Of a stretch of 7,807 bases of DNA, positions 1 to 6,340 are shown in pieces. Position 1 is the first letter of the stretch; each line of letters begins with the position of its first letter. The DNA is from Candidatus Eiseniibacteriota bacterium (GTDB lineage: Bacteria; Arandabacterota; Arandabacteria; Arandabacterales; Arandabacteraceae). The notes under the pieces were generated by a model that did no database searches, was not told where the DNA came from, and was given only the letters and a program-made list of their open reading frames with translations. The stretch spans positions 1 through 7,807 of the forward strand of contig JAUVJV010000088.1 of the NCBI GenBank assembly GCA_030592245.1. Direction: 5' to 3'. The position numbers and the translations under genes were made by a program.

Positions 1-1
1 C

Positions 2-217
2 ACATACTGGATATCCAAGAGGTTTGACATAGGCATCACGGTCTCGGAGGAGGAGAACTGGCATTTCGGCATGGCCCCCGAGGTCGGTGTCACCGTGCCT
101 GTGGGTTGGGATTCACACCTGCTTGCGGCAGTCAGGTATAACTACGCTTTCAAGGGAGGCGCATCCACGGCCCACGCATACTGGGCATTCATGCTTGGAC
201 TCTCATATCTGGATTGA
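2..217 (+). CDS. C-terminal part of a small outer-membrane beta-barrel protein (5' truncated)
   Basis: The reading frame is open from the window edge to a TGA at 215-217, giving the last 71 residues of a protein whose start lies outside the window. The residues alternate between polar and hydrophobic or aromatic, as in the last strands of a small beta-barrel (AAVRYNYAFKGG, then FMLGLSYLD). Most of the fragment aligns with the end of the protein at 6341-6928, with about one single-residue gap. Shared blocks are NWHFG, PE.G, V.YNY.FK and a closing G.S. The two genes are therefore paralogues, and the full protein is probably about 190-200 residues with a signal peptide. It likely sits in the outer membrane, but its substrate or partner cannot be read from the sequence. 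The next gene starts 46 bases downstream and may share the transcript. Confidence 0.75.
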   Translation, partial: TYWISKRFDIGITVSEEENWHFGMAPEVGVTVPVGWDSHLLAAVRYNYAFKGGASTAHAYWAFMLGLSYLD

Positions 218-263
218 CGGACAGGGACGAAAGAAGGACACGGACACAAGAAGGAGGTTTGAG

Positions 264-734
264 ATGGTTCGGAGAATGATGCTTGTGGGGCTCGCGGTTC
301 TGCTGATTGCCGGCGTGACCAATGCTGAAGAGCAGGGCATGGAGAAGTATATCGAACTCTTGAGGCAGGACCTGAGAACAACCAAGGTGGCTGTGATCAC
401 AGAGTTCCTGCCCCTCAGTGAGGCCCAGGCGGCCGAGTTCTGGCCGATCTACAGGGAGTATGAACTGGAGATCGCCAAGCTCACCGATGAGTGGCTGGCG
501 CTGCTGCGTGACTATGGAGACCACTACGAAGAAATGACCGACAGCAAGGCCAAGGAGATTTTCAACCACGTTCAGAGGAATGACAAGAAGAGGCTCCAGC
601 TCAAGCAGGATTACTACCGGAAGATGGACCGGAAGTTGCCTTCCACTCTGGTAACCCGGTTCTTTCAGATAATGAAGCAGATCGAGATGCTGATAAACCT
701 CCAGGTCGCGTCGGAAGTACCCCTGATCGAATAG
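264..734 (+). CDS. Spy/CpxP-like helical periplasmic protein
   Basis: This encodes 156 residues. The ATG at 264 is chosen because AAGGAGG (251-257) lies 6 bases upstream and the next residues form a signal peptide (MVRRMMLVGLAVLLIAG, probable cleavage after VTNA at residue 21). The frame is open further upstream, but that part overlaps the preceding gene and lacks a signal peptide. The mature protein is strongly charged and looks almost entirely alpha-helical, with many Lys, Arg, Glu and Gln. Residues 51-55 read LSEAQ, close to the LTxxQ motif of the Spy/CpxP family, and are followed by FWPIYREYE (59-67). The C-terminus (about 125-156) has the pattern RFFQI..QIEMLINLQVASEVPLI. Spy and CpxP are ATP-independent periplasmic chaperones or stress sensors. 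A chaperone role next to outer-membrane protein genes would fit but is inferred. The link to Spy rests on motif and composition only, so it could be a separate helical family. Confidence 0.7.
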   Translation: MVRRMMLVGLAVLLIAGVTNAEEQGMEKYIELLRQDLRTTKVAVITEFLPLSEAQAAEFWPIYREYELEIAKLTDEWLALLRDYGDHYEEMTDSKAKEIFNHVQRNDKKRLQLKQDYYRKMDRKLPSTLVTRFFQIMKQIEMLINLQVASEVPLIE

Positions 735-786
735 GAGACCCGGCCGGTTTCCGGCGGAGCGAGTTGTCCACAGATAAGGGATGGAA

Positions 787-2199
787 ATGCGCGGTGGGAT
801 ATGCACACGCGGCACACTGATGCGCACATGCAGCACATTAGCGGTGATCCTGCTGCTTCTCATATGTGCCATCACACCCTGGGCGGAAGCACAGGACACC
901 CACTACTGGACCTATACCTACGGGACGCGTGCATCGCTCTTAAACGGCGCCATAATAGGTAGTATCGTTGACATCAGCGCAACATACTACAACCCCGGCG
1001 CCCTTCCCCTGATCGAGGACATCGAACTCGTAATGGCCGCCAGGGTGTTTCATTATCCCAATGTCTGGCTCCGGAATGTCGGGGGGACCGACGTCGATCT
1101 GAAGTCATCCCGCCTGAGTCCGGCCCCGTCGATCGTGGCTGGGATGTTCAAGATCAACTGGGCCGGAGACCATCGCTTCGGCTACTCCGTCCTCACCCGG
1201 CAGAGCGCACGCCTCCAGATCATGGGCAGCTGGGTGGGAACCCGCGACAGCATCCCGGACTATCCTGACGCAGAATCCGCGGCGGCGGACATGGTCACCA
1301 CTGAGGATCTCAGCGAGAACTGGGTGGGCATTTCATGGGGATATGGCCTGAGCCCCGACTTCGGGGTGGGCATAACCCAGTATGCGACATTCCGCTACCA
1401 TAAGGCTGCATTTCGGTCGCGGCTTCAGAATCTGAAGGATGACGGGAATCTCGCGCTGGCCTCCAGCCTCAATTACTACGACTATGCCAATTGGCGTATG
1501 CTGTGGAAGCTGGGCGCTACCTTCAAGTTCGCAAACGTCTCCATGGGATTGACGTTTACCACCCCAAGTATCAAGTTCTACAATGAGGGCGCCTCCGGCG
1601 TGAATGTCACCGCAACAGGAATAGATTTGAACGGCGATGATACCGACGACACCTTCATGGGGGTGGATTATGCCTCCAATATCGAATCCGACTACCGCAC
1701 GCCTGTCTCCATAGGCTTTGGGACCACGTACCTCTTCGGGGTAACCCGAGTTCACTTCAGCACCGAGTGGTTCAGCCACGTGGATAAGTACACCGTCATG
1801 GACGCCGGCGATTTCCCCGCTCAGAGCGGTGGTGACACCCTCTCCAACCGGGTGACCCACGAGCTCAAGTCGGTCATCAACTTCGGCATCGGCATGGAGC
1901 ACTCCTTCAGGGAAACATTCCAGATCTATGGTGGTTTTGCCACTGACTTCTCCGCCAGGAAGGACGGTACGGATACGAATCTCTCCATCACGGATTGGGA
2001 CATCTATAGTATTTTGGGAGGCGCCGCTTTCAGCTACAATCGCTTCCAGGTCACCTTAGGCCTGGGATACGCGTGGGGACACAATCAAAGGAAAAGGCAG
2101 TCGGTCGTCGACACTCGCTCTGGTGACGGTACCGGCTTCGTGGACGGCGCTGAGTTCGAATACAGGAACTTCAAGGGCATCCTTGGGTTTGCTTTCTAA
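787..2199 (+). CDS. FadL/OmpP1-like outer-membrane beta-barrel protein
   Basis: From the ATG at 787 the protein has 470 residues. AAGGG at 776-780 is 6 bases before that ATG. The in-frame ATG at 781 abuts this site, and the one at 820 would give a tidier signal peptide (MRTCSTLAVILLLL...) but has no clear ribosome site. Signal cleavage is likely after AEA (residue 35 from 787). Early in the mature protein comes SATYYNPGALP (NPG at 69-71), which resembles the YNPAG segment near the N-terminus of FadL/OmpP1 and PorV-type barrels. The rest alternates amphipathic strands with Gly/Asp/Asn-rich turns, including a turn rich in Asp (NGDDTDDTF), and the chain ends in Phe (GILGFAF), as expected for recognition by the barrel-assembly machinery. 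FadL proteins carry hydrophobic solutes such as fatty acids or aromatics across the outer membrane. The substrate here is unknown, and membership is a pattern-level call. The next gene starts 7 bases after the stop. Confidence 0.72.
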   Translation: MRGGICTRGTLMRTCSTLAVILLLLICAITPWAEAQDTHYWTYTYGTRASLLNGAIIGSIVDISATYYNPGALPLIEDIELVMAARVFHYPNVWLRNVGGTDVDLKSSRLSPAPSIVAGMFKINWAGDHRFGYSVLTRQSARLQIMGSWVGTRDSIPDYPDAESAAADMVTTEDLSENWVGISWGYGLSPDFGVGITQYATFRYHKAAFRSRLQNLKDDGNLALASSLNYYDYANWRMLWKLGATFKFANVSMGLTFTTPSIKFYNEGASGVNVTATGIDLNGDDTDDTFMGVDYASNIESDYRTPVSIGFGTTYLFGVTRVHFSTEWFSHVDKYTVMDAGDFPAQSGGDTLSNRVTHELKSVINFGIGMEHSFRETFQIYGGFATDFSARKDGTDTNLSITDWDIYSILGGAAFSYNRFQVTLGLGYAWGHNQRKRQSVVDTRSGDGTGFVDGAEFEYRNFKGILGFAF

Positions 2200-2206
2200 G
2201 ACTGTG

Positions 2207-4156
2207 ATGGTGAAGCCCACACACCACATAATACCGGTCTGCAGCCTCGCTCTGGTCCTGCTTCTCGTCTGCGTTGCCCGCTCACAGGTCCCCTCCATGC
2301 AGCCTGCGGGCTTCGACACCGTCAGAGTGGAGGCCGGTTGCACAGTCCTCCTGCCCGATACGACCTTCATTGCGGAAAGTGACACGCTTCTGCTACTCCC
2401 CCATGGCACCGATTGCGTGGTTAAGACACCTTCCGAAATGAAATCCGACGCTCTTTACGAATCCATCAGGAATCAGTCTGAGAAAGGCCGGGTGAGAGAG
2501 GTACTCTTCGGCGCCATCGTGAGAGACACCGGCGGGCTCGGTCCTTCAACAGAGGTCGTAAAGAGCGAGACGCCGTTCATCCCGTTTGATGGCATGATCA
2601 TTCGCAGTGTCAGGATCAAGAAGGTTGACACCTGGTCAGGGTCGGTGCACGACACCCTGCTCGTTGCAACGACGGGATTTTCGAAGACTCTCAATAGCCT
2701 CCATACCCACACCCGCGACCATGTACTAAGCAAGAACCTGCGCTTCGCGGAAGGAGACACCCTGAACGCATTCGTGATAGCCGACAATGGGCGGCTCCTC
2801 AGGCAACTCCCTTATATCGAGGATGCCAGGATCTATGTCGCGCCGAGCATTGAGGACAGCCAGACCGTGGACGTGGTCGTGGTGACCAAGGATCTCTTCC
2901 CCTGGGGTTTGGGTGGCTCGATAAACAGCGTGAACAGCTTCTATGTCAGGCCCTTCAACCGAAACGTAGTGGGTCTAGGCCACGAGATCTCATACAAGTA
3001 CTTCTACGATAACAGGAAGGACCCATCCTCCGGACATGAGATCAGGTACTTCGTCGAGAACATCCGGCGCTCCTTCATATCGGGCCAGATCCTCTACATG
3101 AATACCTGGGACATCGAGCGGCTGCAATTGACCCTCAGTAAGAGGTTTCTGACGCCCCAGACCAGGTGGGGCGGGGGCCTGGATGTCGGTGTGGTGCGAA
3201 CAACAAGGGGGGAAAAGCAGGATGGCATAACTGTCGATGTGCCCTATCAATACGATCGCGAGGATGCCTGGATCGGGCACTCAGTCGTGATCGGCGATCC
3301 TGATGAGCGTAGAAATGTGGTGTTCGCATTGCGCTACAGGCGGGATGAGTTCATGAACCGTCCTGAGGTGAAACCGGACAGCAATGAGTTTTATCATCAC
3401 AGGCGCCTTGGGCTCGGGCGGCTGACTTTCATGAGGGCGAATTACCTCAAGACCAGTCTCCTGAGGGCGTTCGGAATAACCGAGGATGTTCCCTACGGCT
3501 ACATTGCCCACATAACTTCGGGCATGTTGGACGCAGAGTTTGAGAGCAGGCCATACCTGGGAGTCGAGATTGGCCTGGGCAAGTACCGGCAACGATTTGG
3601 GTATCTCAGCATTCGTGCAGGCTATGGGGGCTTCCTCGACGACCTGGCCGTGGAGGAAGGGGTTCTCACTGCGGAAGCTCTCTACTTCACCGACCTCGCC
3701 ACAAGGGGCCGTTACCACTTCCGGCAGCTGGCGAGGCTGGTCTACACGGTAGGCATAGACCGCCTGTATTATGAGACCATTGATATCGATGAGCAGATCC
3801 GGGGACTCTCGGGGGCCAGGCTGTCCCGGGGACACCTTGCCCTCAATCTTGAATCCGTGGCCTTCGCGCCCTGGGATTGGTATCGCTTCAGGTTTGCCGT
3901 CTATGGCTATGGTGATTTTGGCTTCATCAATATGGACCGCTGGGTCATCAAGGACAACAACTTCTACGGTACCCTCGGAATCGGCGTGAGGATACGTAAC
4001 GAGAGCCTGGTATTCAGCACTTTCAACATTCAGGTGGGATACCTTCTGCGAAGACCCGAGGGCGCCGACCCCTGGTATATCGATACCTCCACTCATGATC
4101 CCCACAGATGGTATCCCATAGCGATTACCAAACCCGATGTCATCCGCTTTGAATAA
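2207..4156 (+). CDS. Omp85 superfamily (BamA/TamA-like) POTRA plus beta-barrel protein
   Basis: This encodes 649 residues from the ATG at 2207, which is followed by a signal peptide (probable cleavage near ARSQ, residues 24-27). GTG codons at 2204 and 2210 are alternatives. No good ribosome site is visible, and the stop of the previous gene is 7 bases upstream, so translational coupling is likely. After a linker of about 100 residues, one POTRA-like domain spans about residues 128-232. Its signs are GMIIRSVRI at the start, then LRFAEGDTLN, the helix NGRLLRQLPYIEDARI and the last strand VDVVVVTKDLFPWG. The rest (about 233-649) is a barrel rich in Gly, Tyr and Arg, with IRGLSG at 531-536 matching the conserved (V/I)RG motif of Omp85 barrels. 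BamA and TamA insert or export proteins at the outer membrane. This single-POTRA form is typical of uncharacterised FCB-group members, so the client is unknown. Unusually, about 30 polar residues follow the last clear strand and the chain ends in Glu rather than an aromatic residue. Confidence 0.8.
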   Translation: MVKPTHHIIPVCSLALVLLLVCVARSQVPSMQPAGFDTVRVEAGCTVLLPDTTFIAESDTLLLLPHGTDCVVKTPSEMKSDALYESIRNQSEKGRVREVLFGAIVRDTGGLGPSTEVVKSETPFIPFDGMIIRSVRIKKVDTWSGSVHDTLLVATTGFSKTLNSLHTHTRDHVLSKNLRFAEGDTLNAFVIADNGRLLRQLPYIEDARIYVAPSIEDSQTVDVVVVTKDLFPWGLGGSINSVNSFYVRPFNRNVVGLGHEISYKYFYDNRKDPSSGHEIRYFVENIRRSFISGQILYMNTWDIERLQLTLSKRFLTPQTRWGGGLDVGVVRTTRGEKQDGITVDVPYQYDREDAWIGHSVVIGDPDERRNVVFALRYRRDEFMNRPEVKPDSNEFYHHRRLGLGRLTFMRANYLKTSLLRAFGITEDVPYGYIAHITSGMLDAEFESRPYLGVEIGLGKYRQRFGYLSIRAGYGGFLDDLAVEEGVLTAEALYFTDLATRGRYHFRQLARLVYTVGIDRLYYETIDIDEQIRGLSGARLSRGHLALNLESVAFAPWDWYRFRFAVYGYGDFGFINMDRWVIKDNNFYGTLGIGVRIRNESLVFSTFNIQVGYLLRRPEGADPWYIDTSTHDPHRWYPIAITKPDVIRFE

Positions 4157-4212
4157 CCCTCCTGCCGCGCCTGAGTCGCGCCCCTGACGGCCGGTCATGA
4201 CCTGGTTGAGTA

Positions 4213-4241
4213 TTGACCTTTGAAGAATCTGCAATTACAGT
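4213..4241 (+). promoter_or_regulatory. Possible sigma70-type promoter for the 4295-4783 gene
   Basis: TTGACC (4213-4218, five of six matches to the -35 consensus) lies 17 bases before TACAGT (4236-4241, four of six matches to the -10 consensus). It sits in the 138-base gap before the gene starting at 4295. The spacing is ideal, but the -10 box is weak and such matches arise by chance. Confidence 0.35.
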
Positions 4242-4294
4242 GTAGACTCAACCGTGTGAATTTTCGGAATGATCGGTCGAAACGGAGGTTCAGT

Positions 4295-4783
4295 ATGAGA
4301 ATCTGCCTTTTCCTGGCAGTGTTTGCCCTTCTTGCGGCAATGGCGCTGCAGACAGCGACAGCCGAGGAAGGTGAAGCATCCCATGGGGAACGGGATTTTC
4401 ACCGGAATCACCTGGCCCTGTTCCTGGGCGCCACTTCATTCGACGGCGAAACCAGTTTTACCTCGGGTCTGGACTATGAATTCAGGCCGCTCGACTACCT
4501 GGGCTTCGGGATAGTTGCGGAGTACATCGCGGGAGATTTAAGGGAATGGGTGGTCGTGCTGCCCGTTTTCTCCCATCCTAACAGAGACGCGGAGGGAGGT
4601 TGGAAACTGATCATCGGGCCGGGCCTTGAGATACATGAGCACAAGAACGAATTTCTTGTTCGGCTCGGTCTCGCCTACGGCTTTCCTGTTGAGGGCTGGA
4701 CGCTTGCCCCCGAGTTCCATGGCGACCTTGTCCACGGTGAGTGGCACTGGGTTTACGGGGTGAGTCTCGGAAGAGGCTTCTGA
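4295..4783 (+). CDS. Small outer-membrane beta-barrel protein of unknown function
   Basis: This encodes 162 residues from the ATG at 4295, which has a CGGAGG ribosome site at 4283-4288 and a clear signal peptide directly after it (MRICLFLAVFALLAAMALQ, probable cleavage after TATA at residue 23). A TTG further upstream would place residues in front of the signal and is rejected. The mature protein starts with a charged, His-containing stretch and then RNHLALFLGAT (37-47), a typical first barrel strand. Alternating strands continue to the end, which is VYGVSLGRGF with a terminal Phe. The size fits an eight-strand barrel. I do not recognise a named family. The protein is rich in His and in Glu/Asp, but no ordered metal site is evident. 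The gene stands alone: it has its own possible promoter upstream and is followed three bases after the stop by a strong terminator. Confidence 0.75.
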   Translation: MRICLFLAVFALLAAMALQTATAEEGEASHGERDFHRNHLALFLGATSFDGETSFTSGLDYEFRPLDYLGFGIVAEYIAGDLREWVVVLPVFSHPNRDAEGGWKLIIGPGLEIHEHKNEFLVRLGLAYGFPVEGWTLAPEFHGDLVHGEWHWVYGVSLGRGF

Positions 4784-4786
4784 AGA

Positions 4787-4830
4787 GGGACAGACACCTA
4801 TTTTGTCCAAGCGAAATAGGTGTCTGTCCC
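4787..4830. repeat. REP-like palindromic repeat with GGGACAGACACC arms
   Basis: The arms GGGACAGACACCTATTT and AAATAGGTGTCTGTCCC pair without mismatch. Arms of the type GGGACAGACACC/GGTGTCTGTCCC recall dispersed REP-type palindromes seen in many bacterial genomes, some of them linked to REP-associated (RAYT, Y1 family) transposases. Only one copy lies in this window and there is no transposase gene, so the mobile-repeat reading comes from memory of the motif and is not shown by the window itself. Confidence 0.5.
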
Positions 4831-4837
4831 CTTTTTT
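4787..4837 (+). terminator. Strong intrinsic terminator hairpin
   Basis: A perfect 17-bp inverted repeat (4787-4803 with 4814-4830) is followed by C and six T residues (4832-4837), the layout of a Rho-independent terminator. In RNA the stem can continue inward through a U-G, a G-C and another U-G pair, leaving a four-base CCAA loop. It starts three bases after the stop codon ending at 4783, so it should end transcription of the upstream gene. On the other strand there is no T-run after the hairpin, so it is one-directional. Confidence 0.85.
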
Positions 4838-4846
4838 CCTTTCCCT

Positions 4847-4874
4847 TTGACAAGGACACCGGAGACAGTATAAT
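4847..4874 (+). promoter_or_regulatory. Perfect-consensus sigma70 promoter
   Basis: TTGACA (4847-4852) and TATAAT (4869-4874) both match the vegetative sigma consensus at all six positions, with a 16-base spacer. Transcription would start near 4881, giving a leader of about 78 bases before the ATG at 4959. It lies just downstream of the terminator, so it should drive the genes at 4959-6928 as a separate unit. A strong constitutive promoter is the simplest reading. No operator-like palindrome overlaps it apart from the hairpin upstream. Confidence 0.75.
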
Positions 4875-4958
4875 ACAGGGACAATGAAATCGGTTTTTGC
4901 GCGCGTGTGGCATCGTGGCTCGAACCGCAACATTCACCCCCAAGGGAGGTATTCTCGC

Positions 4959-5612
4959 ATGATGCGGAAAGCAGTGATCATGTTAGTGCTCAGCGTCCTT
5001 ATCCTGACCGCGACGGCCTTCGCCGGGAAGGGCTTTGAGATCACGCCACATTACAGCTACGTGTGGACCAGCAGGGTCACCACCTGGGATGGCGACTTCG
5101 ATATAGCCAACTCAAGTGACTGGGGCATCATGCTGAACATAGATATCGAGAGTTACACCTATAAGGGTACCGCACTCGAGATCCTCTACAACAGGCAGGA
5201 CAGCAAGGCGGAATTTTACGAATACGGAACCCGTATCAAGGAAGACCTGTTTGACATGTCTGTCGAGTACTACCAGATCGGGGTAATGAACAAGCTCTAC
5301 TATGATGATGTCGAGCCATTCGGCGAGTTCCTGATTGGAGCCACGCGGTTTGCCGCCAAGGAAGACATAACCATCGATGACACGACTTTCAGGCCCAGCG
5401 ATGAGTGGATGTTCTCGATGACTCTGGGCGCCGGCGTAAGGGTGATGTTCTCTGAGCGCATAGGCCTCAGGGCCCATGGCCGGCTCTTGATGCCCATGAG
5501 TTTCTCGGGCGGCGGACTCTGGTGTGGCGGCGGCGGCTGCTCCGTCGGCGTCGGCGCCAGCTCCTGGTTCATACAGGGCGATCTCGGTGCCGGTATAATC
5601 TTCAGATTCTAG
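4959..5612 (+). CDS. Outer-membrane beta-barrel protein with a C-x4-C loop
   Basis: This encodes 217 residues. The ATG at 4959 has GGGAGG (4944-4949) 9 bases upstream and leads straight into a signal peptide (MMRKAVIMLVLSVLIL, probable cleavage after AFA at residue 22). An ATG at 4884 is in frame, but it lies only a few bases from the predicted transcription start, has no ribosome site and would bury the signal. The mature part shows alternating aromatic strands and Asp/Glu-rich turns and ends in IIFRF, a classic barrel-assembly signal, which suggests an eight-strand OmpX/OmpW-sized barrel. Near the end is a Gly-rich loop with Cys189 and Cys194 separated by four Gly. A disulfide or metal contact there is possible but inferred. 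No named family is claimed. It is the first gene after the consensus promoter, and the lipoprotein gene follows 37 bases later. Confidence 0.75.
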   Translation: MMRKAVIMLVLSVLILTATAFAGKGFEITPHYSYVWTSRVTTWDGDFDIANSSDWGIMLNIDIESYTYKGTALEILYNRQDSKAEFYEYGTRIKEDLFDMSVEYYQIGVMNKLYYDDVEPFGEFLIGATRFAAKEDITIDDTTFRPSDEWMFSMTLGAGVRVMFSERIGLRAHGRLLMPMSFSGGGLWCGGGGCSVGVGASSWFIQGDLGAGIIFRF

Positions 5613-5649
5613 GAATGTGTTTGGTCCCGGACGAAAGGAGGAGATCAGC

Positions 5650-6330
5650 ATGAAGGTCTCAAGAAAGGAAAGAGCCATGCGTTCCAAGCCCTTGATCTTG
5701 GCACTCACGGTTATTGGAGCATTGCTCCTGCTCTGGTCGTGCACACCGGATTCGGGCTTCAACACCACTTCGGACTATGACACGGTGGTGACCCATTATG
5801 ATCCGGATGTTGACTACCAGACCTTCAAGACTTACTACCTGGCAGACTCTGTCAGGTACATCACAGATCCCGATGATACCTCAACCATCGAGCGCGATGA
5901 TGACATCGACGAGCTCATCCTCACCACGGTCGCCGCGAACATGAACGCTTATGGGTACACGAGGATCACGGAGGCGGAGGAGGAGAACCCCCCCGACATC
6001 TTTGTTCCTGTTGCAGTGACGACCACCAAGTGGGTCGGCATGTACTACCCTTATTACCCGCCAGGGTACTGGTACCCCTGGTATCCCGGCTGGGGTCCTG
6101 GTTATCCCGGTTACTACCCCCCCGTCGTGTACTCGTACTCGACAGGCACCGTTTTCTTTGACCTCTGGGATTTCAAGAATCACCATGCTGAGACAGAGAC
6201 CTTCCCGATCCTCTGGACCGCCACGATCAACGGGCTTCTCTCGAGCGATCGCGCTGCGACCGAGAAACGAATCGAGGACAGTATCAACCAGGCCTTCTCG
6301 CAGTCCTGGTACTTAGAGCAGAAGGACTAG
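5650..6330 (+). CDS. DUF4136-type outer-membrane lipoprotein
   Basis: This encodes 226 residues from the ATG at 5650, which is 8 bases after AAAGGAGG (5634-5641). A second ATG at 5677 is possible but has a weaker ribosome site. The N-terminus is a lipoprotein signal: basic residues, a hydrophobic stretch and LLWSC with Cys31 as the acylated residue. Residue 32 is Thr, not Asp, so in the classical Lol rule the protein would go to the outer membrane. The mature part fits DUF4136: VTHYDPDVDYQTFKTYYL near the start, a region with repeated Asp, then NAYGYTRI and PDIFVPVAV. An aromatic-proline stretch follows at about 131-161 (Tyr, Pro, Trp, Gly), then GTVFFDLWD and ILWTATINGLL. The function of DUF4136 proteins is unknown. 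The next gene begins 10 bases after the stop, which points to one operon with the flanking barrel genes. Confidence 0.82.
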   Translation: MKVSRKERAMRSKPLILALTVIGALLLLWSCTPDSGFNTTSDYDTVVTHYDPDVDYQTFKTYYLADSVRYITDPDDTSTIERDDDIDELILTTVAANMNAYGYTRITEAEEENPPDIFVPVAVTTTKWVGMYYPYYPPGYWYPWYPGWGPGYPGYYPPVVYSYSTGTVFFDLWDFKNHHAETETFPILWTATINGLLSSDRAATEKRIEDSINQAFSQSWYLEQKD

Positions 6331-6340
6331 GGGGTGTGAG

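Noticed and set aside
45..58. CGGAGGAGGAGAAC shared with the lipoprotein gene near 5975-5988
   Set aside because: Simply the codons for a run of Glu followed by Asn in unrelated proteins. Not a meaningful repeat.
743..755. GCCGG-TTT-CCGGC hairpin between two genes
   Set aside because: Only five base pairs and no T-run. Too weak for a terminator, and the adjacent genes look co-transcribed.
764..772. TTGTCCACA, which resembles a DnaA box
   Set aside because: A single copy with no other boxes, AT-rich region or replication genes nearby. Nothing supports an origin.
189..899. Long minus-strand open frame opposite the Spy-like gene
   Set aside because: It mirrors a well-supported + strand gene that has a ribosome site and signal peptide. 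Its protein lacks recognisable features.
4193..4202. Ten-base palindrome GGTCATGACC after the Omp85-like gene
   Set aside because: Perfect but short and without a T-run. Could be an operator, but one copy gives no support.
3281..4234. 317-residue minus-strand open frame opposite the Omp85-like gene
   Set aside because: It lies antisense to a clear POTRA-barrel gene. Long antisense frames are common in GC-rich coding DNA, and its translation shows no domain.
5594..5599. TATAAT near the end of the gene at 4959-5612
   Set aside because: No -35 box at the right distance, and it lies in the codons for the final barrel strand.
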